Source: Propionibacterium sp. (GTDB lineage Bacteria > Actinomycetota > Actinomycetes > Actinomycetales > Actinomycetaceae). From it: 6,759 nt of DNA. A model generated the notes under the pieces. The model was not told the DNA's origin. It searched no databases and saw only the letters and a program-made list of their open reading frames with translations. Shown piece after piece: positions 1-5,042 of the stretch; positions within the stretch are counted from its first letter, which is position 1; each line of letters begins with the position of its first letter. The translations under genes and the position numbers were made by a program. The stretch lies in the NCBI GenBank assembly GCA_030460725.1, contig JAKECL010000104.1, positions 1 to 6,759 on the forward strand. Direction: 5' to 3'.

Positions 1-435
1 TGAGGTGGCGGGAGTACCGCGAGTCCAGGTAGAGCACCGGGATGTCGCCGGCCGCTGATGGCGGTGCCCGGCCCTGTCACCTCCAGCAGATCGATGGGCC
101 CGAACGAGTGGATCCGCGAGGCCAGAGCGATCCTGGTCACGAACGCCGACGACATCCGGCGCGATATCGGTCCCATCCAGCCCGATCTTCCCCCGGAGCC
201 GGGCCCATCACGGCCGTTGGACGCGCTTCCGCCGGATGCGCAGAGTGCTTACGAGGCGCTACCGGCCCGTGGCTCGGTTGGTGCCGACGAGCTCGCGATC
301 GATGCCGGGCTGCGCATCGAGGAGGCACTGAACTGTCTGGGCATTCTGGAGGAGACGGGGATGGCCCTGCGTCACCGGGACGGCACCTGGTCGGCACGGC
401 TGCGGCACGGGGCCGGGGCCGGGATCGATGTCTGA
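1..435 (+). pseudogene. dprA: 3' part of dprA (DNA-processing protein A), partial and possibly disrupted
   Basis: This is the C-terminal part of DprA, the cytoplasmic protein that protects incoming single-stranded DNA and loads RecA during natural transformation. The tract RPLMAVPGPVTS (codons 17-28 counted from base 1) is the conserved end of the Rossmann-type DprA fold. It is followed by an IRE...ILVTNADDI segment typical of the family. Residues from about LPPDAQSAYEAL to the end match the small C-terminal winged-helix domain. Only about 143 codons are present, against the usual 300-400 or so. The first codon of the window is an in-frame TGA, falling near the conserved SG...TA motif, and the next residues (GGGSTASPGRAPGCR) align poorly with the family. 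The gene may therefore be interrupted just upstream; sequence left of the window would decide. The downstream half uses normal G/C-ending codons and shows no other damage. Family identity is fairly sure; pseudogene status is inference. Confidence 0.7.
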
Positions 436-592
436 TTCCGCCGGCGCTCGGCAACGCCTGGTTGGCGGTGCAGGTCCGTCTGCGAACGCGGATCTCCCGA
501 TGACCGCGGCCCGCCGGTTCATCGAGGAGGGCCGCCGGGTCAGACGGGACGGTGGCGTCCCGGCCTCACGACGCCAGGTGCAGGGCCCGTAG
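428..592 (+). CDS. small ORF overlapping the dprA stop, unknown
   Basis: A 54-codon ORF whose ATG (428-430) overlaps the TGA of dprA (433-435) in another frame. Such an arrangement often marks translational coupling. The predicted peptide is rich in Arg and Gly (for example RRFIEEGRRVRRDGG) with no recognised domain, signal peptide or membrane segment. Codon third positions are mixed in the first half and G/C-rich in the second. Its last 27 bases overlap the convergent gene at 566-937, which is a point against it, although it could be the remnant of a gene that once followed dprA. I do not recognise it, and it may not be expressed. Confidence 0.25.
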   Translation: MSDSAGARQRLVGGAGPSANADLPMTAARRFIEEGRRVRRDGGVPASRRQVQGP

Positions 593-937
593 CCCCACCT
601 GACGGCAGACCTGGTCCGCGTCACCACCGGACCGACCTCTGGCTGCGGCCCAGCGGGAGACCGCGGCGTGCAGGCGCAACGTGGGATAGGCGACGAGGAT
701 CCCGTTGTCGCTGACGGCCTCGTAGGCGTTGACGAAGTCCCAGGCGGAGTCGCTGGAGGCGAACCCACTGATGACCCGGTCGTGGTGGGGGCCCACGATG
801 ACGACCGCCCACGACCCCCCCCCAGACAGGGGTGGGACGCCCCCGCCCACCGGTCCCCGCCCCGGGTCCACAGACTTCGGGAGCTTTCCGCGAGGAGGGC
901 CGGCCTGGATGCCGGGTGTCATCTCGATAACTGCCAT
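566..937 (-). CDS. hypothetical protein, 123 aa, with an internal G9 tract
   Basis: I do not recognise this protein. The coding strand has very consistent G/C third positions, which supports a real gene. The start chosen is the ATG at 937, preceded by an AAAGGTG ribosome-binding sequence about 11 bases upstream. An upstream GTG at 988 lacks a better site. The N-terminal third (residues 1-42) is rich in Gly and Pro and looks disordered. Residues 43-93 form the likely folded part, with a hydrophobic strand (WAVVIVGP), an amphipathic segment (SAWDFVNAYEAVSD) and another strand (GILVAYP). There is one Cys (residue 111), no signal peptide and no membrane helix, so a small soluble cytoplasmic protein is likely. 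Glycines 39-41 are encoded by a run of nine Gs (815-823), which could slip in replication; one extra G would divert translation to a stop at about 621. It converges on the dprA region and appears monocistronic. Confidence 0.6.
   Translation of the reverse strand: MAVIEMTPGIQAGPPRGKLPKSVDPGRGPVGGGVPPLSGGGSWAVVIVGPHHDRVISGFASSDSAWDFVNAYEAVSDNGILVAYPTLRLHAAVSRWAAARGRSGGDADQVCRQVGLRALHLAS
815..823 (-). repeat. mononucleotide tract G9 (C9 on the + strand)
   Basis: Nine consecutive C on the + strand, read as three GGG glycine codons (residues 39-41) of the hypothetical protein at 566-937. Homopolymer runs of this length inside a reading frame are prone to slipped-strand mispairing and to sequencing error. 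Confidence 0.9.
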
Positions 938-971
938 GATTCTGAGAACACCTTTCTGACTTGGCGAGACA

Positions 972-987
972 TGCACCCTGTGGTGCA
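972..987. promoter_or_regulatory. inverted repeat upstream of the 566-937 gene
   Basis: TGCACC (972-977) and GGTGCA (982-987) form a perfect 6+6 inverted repeat with a CTGT spacer. It lies 35-50 bases before the ATG at 937. It could be an operator or a leader hairpin; no known binding motif is recognised. Confidence 0.35.
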
Positions 988-1008
988 CGAACGCTGCGAA
1001 TCAGCCTG

Positions 1009-1308
1009 TCAGCTCATGATCTGTCGGGCAGGGATGGACGATGTCGATCCGGGTGAATCGATGAGTCCAATCATTGGTGAACCACTTAGGAATGGGGTCG
1101 AGTCATGATGTGTCCCAACTGTGACGATCCGATGGCTGGCCGGGTCCGCGTCCACCCTCACCATCTGCGCGGCATTCCCACGTTCCTGTTCTGAAGATGG
1201 CGAGCCGTTCTCCTCCGTACAGTGCACGCGGTCATCGTCCAGAAGCCATGATCGGCACCAGTCGGCAGTGATGCGTTCCTCTCGTGGTCCGGGCGCCAGC
1301 GGCAGCAT
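1009..1308 (-). CDS. doubtful small ORF, 99 codons, unknown
   Basis: This is the only candidate gene in the roughly 430-base stretch between the genes at 566-937 and 1371-2060. It would begin at the ATG at 1308, 62 bases past the stop of the upstream membrane-protein gene on the same strand. A G5 run about 8 bases before it is a weak ribosome-binding site. Codons are moderately G/C-ending in the first 60 or so residues and close to random in the last 40. The predicted peptide (opening with MLPLAPGPREERITADWC) is hydrophilic, with no domain, signal or membrane segment that I recognise. It may be a small downstream gene in the same operon, a decayed gene, or simply an open frame in non-coding DNA. 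The same frame stays open further upstream across the membrane-protein gene, so openness alone carries little weight. Confidence 0.25.
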   Translation of the reverse strand: MLPLAPGPREERITADWCRSWLLDDDRVHCTEENGSPSSEQERGNAAQMVRVDADPASHRIVTVGTHHDSTPFLSGSPMIGLIDSPGSTSSIPARQIMS

Positions 1309-1370
1309 GAAGGAACCCCCGTGTCTCCACCGACCATCGGATCGATCGAGGTGACGACTCGTCCGGCTTC

Positions 1371-2060
1371 TCATCGGACCGGGCAGGTGATCGGATGGGG
1401 GTAGGGATTCGAGGTGCTGAAGGGAGGGGTGAGTGTCTGCGCCGACAGGTGTCCTTGGTTTCCGGACCAGGTGAGGGTCAGTCGGAGATCCTGTTCCGGA
1501 GCATCCGGGTTGACATCGGCAACGCCATGGAGGGGCTGCAGCGTCGCCGATCCCGGAGTCTTCAGATACACCCAGGTGCTCTGTCCGTAACCGGAGTCGG
1601 GAGCGCGCCACAGCACCACGTGACATCCGCCGGGACTGGCCGGGGGCAGAACGTGGATCTTCTGTCTCGCGTCTGAAGCTGTCACGAGAGTCATGGCTCC
1701 GTCGAGTATCAGGAAGACACCTGCCGTCACGATGATCGTCACGATACAGACGACTCTCCAGACCCTGCGTGCCAGCCCGAGCGGGCGGCTGTGGGGCCCG
1801 AGGGCCCACAGCCAGAGGCATGCGATCCACGCTCCCGCGCCGACGAGCGTGCCAGCCCCGATGAGACGAGCCGCTGATGTGATGAATGGCCCGATCATCC
1901 AGAACGGAGAACCGAAACCGTCATAGACCTCGGCAATGCCCCACACCCCAGCGAGGATCGCCAGTCCGGTCCACCACAGGAGCCGTCGCCATCCGCGCCG
2001 GCTGAGACGACGACGCGCGTTGTTCACCGACTGCTGGATCGAGGAGTCCGCCTGCTCCAA
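1371..2060 (-). CDS. three-helix membrane protein of unknown function, 229 aa
   Basis: I do not recognise the family. The chosen start is a TTG at 2060, four bases after a strong GAGGAGG ribosome-binding site (2065-2071); an in-frame stop at 2070-2072 rules out an earlier start. Residues 1-26 are hydrophilic and basic (several Arg) and should lie in the cytoplasm. Predicted membrane helices are about 27-46, 60-87 and 100-126. The remaining 100 or so residues are hydrophilic and, by the positive-inside rule, should face outside. This domain contains two Cys (146 and 226) that could pair, and it looks beta-rich (HVVLW, STWVYLKT, LRLTLTWSG). A role as a cell-envelope sensor or accessory protein is guesswork. 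The IS at 2193-3439 lies about 130 bases upstream of the start and may have separated the gene from part of its promoter. Confidence 0.7.
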   Translation of the reverse strand: MEQADSSIQQSVNNARRRLSRRGWRRLLWWTGLAILAGVWGIAEVYDGFGSPFWMIGPFITSAARLIGAGTLVGAGAWIACLWLWALGPHSRPLGLARRVWRVVCIVTIIVTAGVFLILDGAMTLVTASDARQKIHVLPPASPGGCHVVLWRAPDSGYGQSTWVYLKTPGSATLQPLHGVADVNPDAPEQDLRLTLTWSGNQGHLSAQTLTPPFSTSNPYPHPITCPVR

Positions 2061-2071
2061 GTCGCCTCCTC

Positions 2072-2111
2072 ACCCGTTGGTTCACGCTGCCGTACCGCCC
2101 GGGGAACGGGT
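2072..2111. promoter_or_regulatory. inverted repeat in the leader of the membrane-protein gene
   Basis: ACCCGTT (2072-2078) and AACGGGT (2105-2111) are perfect complements, 26 bases apart. In the transcript of the gene at 1371-2060 the stem would end directly next to the GAGGAGG ribosome-binding site, so it could influence translation or bind a regulator. Only its position and symmetry support it. Confidence 0.25.
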
Positions 2112-2188
2112 CCGGCGTGACCGGGACAGAGCACCGGAGCGAGACCGCACCGATGTGAAAGCCCACGGACCCCTTCGCGAGGGATGTC

Positions 2189-2192
2189 TGGT
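2189..2192. repeat. left target-site duplication TGGT
   Basis: Identical to the four bases directly after the right end of the IS (3440-3443) and abutting the TG of its left end. IS3-family elements duplicate 3-5 bp of target. Confidence 0.8.
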
Positions 2193-2220
2193 TGGGCTGA
2201 CCCCGTTTTTTAGGTCCGGT
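2193..2220 (+). repeat. left terminal inverted repeat of the IS
   Basis: Begins TGGGCTGACCCC and ends AGGTCCGGT. It pairs with the right end at 3413-3439, with six mismatches and one gap, most of them in the central T-rich part. These ends are the expected transposase binding sites. Confidence 0.85.
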
Positions 2221-2235
2221 GGTTCTGGGAGTCGT

Positions 2236-2260
2236 CCTGTCGCCCGTGGTTGCGGGCAGG
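2236..2260 (+). promoter_or_regulatory. hairpin covering the orfA ribosome-binding region
   Basis: GCCCG (2242-2246) pairs with CGGGC (2253-2257), and CCT (2236-2238) with AGG (2258-2260) across a 3-base bulge. The AGGGAG at 2258-2263 is the only purine-rich ribosome-binding candidate for orfA, so the stem would hide part of it. In other IS elements such leader hairpins limit translation from read-in transcripts; its role here is inferred. Confidence 0.35.
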
Positions 2261-2275
2261 GAGACTGGTCAGATC

Positions 2276-2560
2276 ATGTCGAACAGCAGGAAGCGTCACA
2301 CCCCGGAGCAGGTCGTCCGCAAGCTCGGGCAGGCCGACAGGATGCTCGCCGACGGCAGCGACATCGCCGCGGTGTGTCGGGAGCTTGGGATATCCGAGCA
2401 GACGTATTACCGGTGGCGTAACCAGTACGGCGGACTGAAGGCCGACGACGCGAAGCGCCTCAGGGAGCTGGAGAAGCAGAACGCCACGCTCAAGCGGTTG
2501 CTGGCCGAAGCGGAGCTGGAGAAGGCTGCGCTCAAGGAGCTGGCCGAGGGAAACTTCTAG
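2276..2560 (+). CDS. IS3-family transposase OrfA (DNA-binding part)
   Basis: OrfA, 94 residues, supplies the DNA-binding N-terminal part of the transposase. Residues 8-50 form the helix-turn-helix domain (HTPEQVVRKL...SDIAAVCRELGISEQTYYRWR), which recognises the terminal repeats. Residues 61-90 form a leucine-zipper coiled coil with a heptad register at L65, L72, A79 and L86 and an Asn at 69, used for multimerisation. The ATG at 2276 is chosen because the product then begins with the family-typical MSNSRKRHTPEQ; the ribosome-binding candidate is 12 bases away and weak. The frame ends ELAEGNF-stop, a common OrfA ending in this family. Made alone, OrfA usually competes with the full transposase for the ends and lowers transposition. 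The slippery heptamer at 2548-2554 lets some ribosomes continue into orfB. Confidence 0.92.
   Translation: MSNSRKRHTPEQVVRKLGQADRMLADGSDIAAVCRELGISEQTYYRWRNQYGGLKADDAKRLRELEKQNATLKRLLAEAELEKAALKELAEGNF
2548..2554 (+). promoter_or_regulatory. -1 programmed ribosomal frameshift heptamer GGGAAAC
   Basis: G GGA AAC in the orfA frame fits the X XXY YYZ rule exactly. Slipping back one base gives GGG AAA and moves ribosomes into the orfB frame, which is open from before this point through 3426. The orfA stop TAG (2558-2560) follows within two codons. The next bases (2561 onward) are very GC-rich, beginning with the palindrome GCCCGGGC, six bases past the heptamer, a suitable place for a stimulating structure. 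Confidence 0.75.
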
Positions 2561-2610
2561 GCCCGGGCAGGCGCCGCGCCGCCGTCTCGCACCTGATCAG
2601 GACACTGCAG

Positions 2611-3426
2611 GTGAGCGAGCGGATGGCGTGCCGTCTGGCCGGGCTGAGCAGGTCCGCGTACCGTCGCCCGCTCAAGGGCGACACGGTCGCCGACCCTGAT
2701 CGCGCGTTGCGAGACTGGCTGCGCGCGTGGGCGAAGAAGCATCCCCGCTACGGGTACCGGCGGGCGTATCACGACGCCCGGGGTGAGGGCTGGGCGGTCA
2801 ACCACAAGAAGATCCAACGCCTCTGGCGAGCCGAAGGCCTCCGCGTCCCGCAGCGGCGACGCCGCAAGCGTGTCGGATCCTCGACCGTCGACGCCCCGGC
2901 GGCGGTCGCACCGAACCTCGTATGGGCGGTGGACTTCCAGTTCGACGCCGACGAGCGGGGCTGCCCGATCAAGATCTGCTCCATCGTCGACGAGCACACC
3001 CGCGAATGCATCGGCGGGCTCGTGGAGCGGTCGATCACCGCCGACCGGCTCACCGCCCACCTCGAAGAGCTCGTCGCCGTCCGCGGTGCACCGGGTGTGC
3101 TCCGCAGCGACAACGGGCCCGAGTTCATCAGCGACGCGATGGCCGACTGGGCGGGTACCCGCACCGGCCTGTTCTACATTCCGCCCGGCTCGCCCTGGCA
3201 CAACGGATACGTCGAATCGTTCAACAGCCGCCTCCGCGACGAGTGCCTCAACATCAACAGCTTCTACTCACTGCTGCACGCTCAGGTCGTGATCGGCGAC
3301 TGGAAGACCGAGTACAACCATCAGCGTCGGCACTCATCGCTCGGCTACCTACCCCCGGCCGAGTACGCTCGGCAGTGCACCCATCAAATCGAAACCGACG
3401 ACTCACAGAGCGACCGGACCGAATGA
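2611..3426 (+). CDS. IS3-family transposase OrfB (DDE catalytic part)
   Basis: OrfB is the catalytic part of the transposase, with an RNase H-like DDE fold that cuts and joins the IS ends. A GTG at 2611 is the first plausible independent start, giving 271 residues. In vivo the protein is more likely made as an OrfAB fusion by -1 slippage at 2548-2554, which adds LLGPGRRRAAVSHLIRTLQ in front of VSERMACRLAG, matching the usual OrfB opening. Residues 33-80 form an HTH_21-like segment (HPRYGYRRAYHD...NHKKIQRLWRAEGLR). The catalytic triad is D108 (WAVDFQ), D167 (RSDNGPEF) and E202 (GYVESFNSRLRDE), with the family spacing of 35 between the second Asp and Glu. The C-terminus has the conserved YNHQRRHSSLGYLPPAEYA. 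No frameshift or stop damages it. Confidence 0.93.
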   Translation: MSERMACRLAGLSRSAYRRPLKGDTVADPDRALRDWLRAWAKKHPRYGYRRAYHDARGEGWAVNHKKIQRLWRAEGLRVPQRRRRKRVGSSTVDAPAAVAPNLVWAVDFQFDADERGCPIKICSIVDEHTRECIGGLVERSITADRLTAHLEELVAVRGAPGVLRSDNGPEFISDAMADWAGTRTGLFYIPPGSPWHNGYVESFNSRLRDECLNINSFYSLLHAQVVIGDWKTEYNHQRRHSSLGYLPPAEYARQCTHQIETDDSQSDRTE

Positions 3427-3439
3427 AGGGGGCGGCCCA
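3413..3439 (-). repeat. right terminal inverted repeat of the IS
   Basis: Read on the - strand it begins TGGGCCGCCCCC and ends CGGTCCGGT, mirroring the left end. Its inner part overlaps the last codons and stop of orfB, which is usual for compact IS3 elements. Confidence 0.85.
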
Positions 3440-3443
3440 TGGT
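3440..3443. repeat. right target-site duplication TGGT
   Basis: Matches 2189-2192 exactly and follows the terminal CA of the element. Confidence 0.8.
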
Positions 3444-3456
3444 CGTGTGTCGACCA
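3440..3456. promoter_or_regulatory. palindrome at the IS target site
   Basis: TGGTCG (3440-3445) and CGACCA (3451-3456) form a perfect 6+6 repeat around TGTGT. Removing the IS and one TGGT copy joins C2188 to T3440 and extends the symmetry to CTGGTCG / CGACCAG (G at 3457). Its original role (operator or terminator stem) is unknown; it lies about 170 bases before the MFS gene. Confidence 0.5.
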
Positions 3457-3623
3457 GTCACGTGTCTCGTTGCCCGCGCAGGACACGCCATCGATATTCT
3501 CATTGACCGAGCGATGATCCTTCCCCGGACCAGTCCCAACCTGGTGGACTCAGGGGTTTCATCGGTCAGAGGCCGACGGGGGATGGAACGTGGCCTGCGC
3601 GGGAGCACGACGAAGGAGTGCAG

Positions 3624-4856
3624 ATGGAAGCGCGCTCGCGCGATCTGGGGCAGACGCGCGGTGAGGGGCTGCCAGGCGGCTTCTGGTGGTGGGCGGCCGC
3701 GACTGCGGTCTCCGGCTTGGGAACTGGGGTGGGCCGACTGGCGATCTCCTGGTCGGCCACAGGTCTGGGGGCCACGACAGCGGGCTGGGTGAGCTCATTC
3801 ACGACGCTTCCGACCATTGTCCTTGTGCTTCTGGGCGGTGCTCTCGGAGATCGGATTGGTCAGCGTCTGGTACTGACTCTCACAACCTCGGCTTCGATCC
3901 TTCAGTACTTGACGTTCCTCTTCCTTCTCCATCTGCACGTTCCATTGCTCCCGTTGCTGCTCGTCAACGCTCTGGTGCTTGGCGGTATTGATGGACTTGC
4001 CACGCCCTCGAGTGCCGTGTATGCGCGACTTCTCGTGAGGGATGAGGATGTGCCGCGTGCAGTCTCCATCACCAATACGCGAGGACTTGTCGTTGGAATC
4101 CTCGCTCCGACCCTCGGTGGGGTGATCGTGTCCAGATGGTCCCTGGCAGGGGCCCTGTGGATTGATCTCGTCAGTTTCCTGGGAGTCCTGGCGGTGCTCG
4201 TGCTGATACGGCCAGTGAGGGCTTCGGGAGCAACACATGGATCTCGAGGAACCATCGGCGGGGATGTCCTCGAGGGGATGAGACACCTCGCGCATGAGAA
4301 GTGTCTGGTCGAGCTTCTGCTGTCCCTGATTCTTGTGTCGGCGGGGATGTTGACAGTCAATTCGCTCGCGTTGCCGCTTCTCGTGCGATCGCGGCACTGG
4401 CGAGCGAGCTCTCTGGGAATGCTGTCCACCGCGTGGTCGGCCGGGTCTCTCGTTGTGAGTGTTCTGATCAGCGCACGCGGGCCGGCGAGACGTCCCGTGG
4501 TACTCATGGTGGCCGGTGTCGTGTTGTCGGCGTGTTCGTGCTTCGCCCTGATGACGGTTCCGACGGTGTGGGCGGGAATCGTGGTCATGGCCTGCATGGG
4601 GGCGGGCGTGGTGCTGTTCACGGGTCACCTGGGCCCGGCGTTCATCTTCCTGACGCCCGAGGGGGAGATGTCGCGGTTCAGCTCGGTGCTTCATTTGGCG
4701 CAGGTGCTGCCGGTGGCGGTTGCTGCGCCAGTCATCGGCTCGATTGCCGAGAGATTCTCGGTGGAGGGCGCCTTACTGGTCATGGGTCTGTTGGTCCTTG
4801 GCGCAGGTGTCGTCCTGCTCACGCGTGAAGCCGTAAGAGACATTGTGCTTCCATAG
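3624..4856 (+). CDS. MFS transporter, probable drug or siderophore exporter
   Basis: A 410-residue inner-membrane secondary transporter of the major facilitator superfamily, with about twelve hydrophobic segments. The start is the ATG at 3624, five bases after AAGGAG (3613-3618); a GTG at 3618 overlaps that site and is less likely. The loop after helix 2 carries motif A (GGALGDRIGQR, residues 71-81). GILAPTLGGVIV (158-169) resembles motif C, seen in proton-driven antiporters, so export is more likely than uptake. The charged central loop is about residues 197-227. The overall pattern resembles the EntS/MFS_3 group of enterobactin and multidrug exporters, but the substrate cannot be read from sequence. 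Codon use looks less GC-rich than the dprA, OrfB and DeoR genes, which may mean transfer. It stands alone, with a convergent deoR downstream and the IS about 185 bases upstream. Confidence 0.88.
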   Translation: MEARSRDLGQTRGEGLPGGFWWWAAATAVSGLGTGVGRLAISWSATGLGATTAGWVSSFTTLPTIVLVLLGGALGDRIGQRLVLTLTTSASILQYLTFLFLLHLHVPLLPLLLVNALVLGGIDGLATPSSAVYARLLVRDEDVPRAVSITNTRGLVVGILAPTLGGVIVSRWSLAGALWIDLVSFLGVLAVLVLIRPVRASGATHGSRGTIGGDVLEGMRHLAHEKCLVELLLSLILVSAGMLTVNSLALPLLVRSRHWRASSLGMLSTAWSAGSLVVSVLISARGPARRPVVLMVAGVVLSACSCFALMTVPTVWAGIVVMACMGAGVVLFTGHLGPAFIFLTPEGEMSRFSSVLHLAQVLPVAVAAPVIGSIAERFSVEGALLVMGLLVLGAGVVLLTREAVRDIVLP

Positions 4857-4898
4857 TGGGCAGGGACCTCGTGGTCGCGTATCCCCTGGGACAGGAAC

Positions 4899-4920
4899 AG
4901 TCCTGGGTGAGGCCAGGACT
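4899..4920. terminator. hairpin between convergent genes, probable terminator
   Basis: AGTCCTGG (4899-4906) and CCAGGACT (4913-4920) form a perfect 8-bp stem with a GTGAGG loop, 43 bases past the MFS stop. The following bases (TCTGGTGATTGT) contain few consecutive Ts, so it is not a classic intrinsic terminator. Its position between two convergent genes suits a terminator, possibly bidirectional, or an mRNA-end stabiliser. Confidence 0.5.
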
Positions 4921-5042
4921 TCTGGTGATTGTCACAGTCTGGAACAGTTCGCCGACGCTGTCGGGCCGGAGGCACATCGTCGAGGGCACCGGAGTTCGCT
5001 GGGGCGCGCAGAACCGTGCTGAGCCGGCGGGGAGCAGCGCCG

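Larger units (their letters stand above)
2193..3439 (+). mobile_element. complete IS3-family insertion sequence (1247 bp)
   Basis: The element carries IS3-type orfA and orfB in overlapping frames joined by a -1 slippery heptamer. Its ends are TG...CA. The left (2193-2220) and right (3413-3439) terminal repeats match at 21 of 27 aligned positions with one gap, sharing TGGGC at the tip and GGTCCGGT on the inner side. A perfect 4-bp direct repeat TGGT flanks it (2189-2192 and 3440-3443), which I read as the target duplication. The protein types and 4-bp duplication suggest the IS407 subgroup, but that is inference. Both frames are intact, all catalytic residues are present and the duplication is undecayed, so the insertion is probably recent and the element possibly active. 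Confidence 0.9.

Noticed and set aside
42..503. Open frame overlapping dprA in another frame
   Set aside because: Arg/Gly/Ala-rich shadow sequence, whereas the overlapping frame matches DprA.
1067..1077. Palindrome CCAATCATTGG
   Set aside because: Five-base arms in a region without a convincing gene start; no context supports a function.
1009..1830. Long open frame of 273 codons on the - strand
   Set aside because: Its first two thirds overlap the better-supported membrane-protein gene in another frame and read as low-complexity Arg/Pro/Ser sequence; only the 3' part is kept, as a doubtful ORF at 1009-1308.
2171..2183. Small hairpin CCCTTCGCGAGGG left of the IS
   Set aside because: Only four or five base pairs with a tight loop in GC-rich DNA; expected by chance.
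2557..3201. Open frame antisense to orfB
   Set aside because: It lies wholly opposite the catalytic part of a recognised transposase; openness comes from GC-rich codon structure.
3470..3508. Possible promoter TTGCCC-N19-TATTCT and a lone TTGACC upstream of the MFS gene
   Set aside because: Spacing of 19 is long, and TTGACC has no -10 match at 16-18 bases; not strong enough to annotate.
3384..3608. Short open frame on the - strand across the right IS end
   Set aside because: It crosses the element boundary, which a pre-existing gene could not do without the insertion, and has no recognisable feature.
3795..4694. Open frame of 299 codons antisense to the MFS gene
   Set aside because: Composition (Arg/His/Gln/Ser-rich, no hydrophobic core) is typical of an antisense shadow; the + strand encodes a clear twelve-helix transporter.
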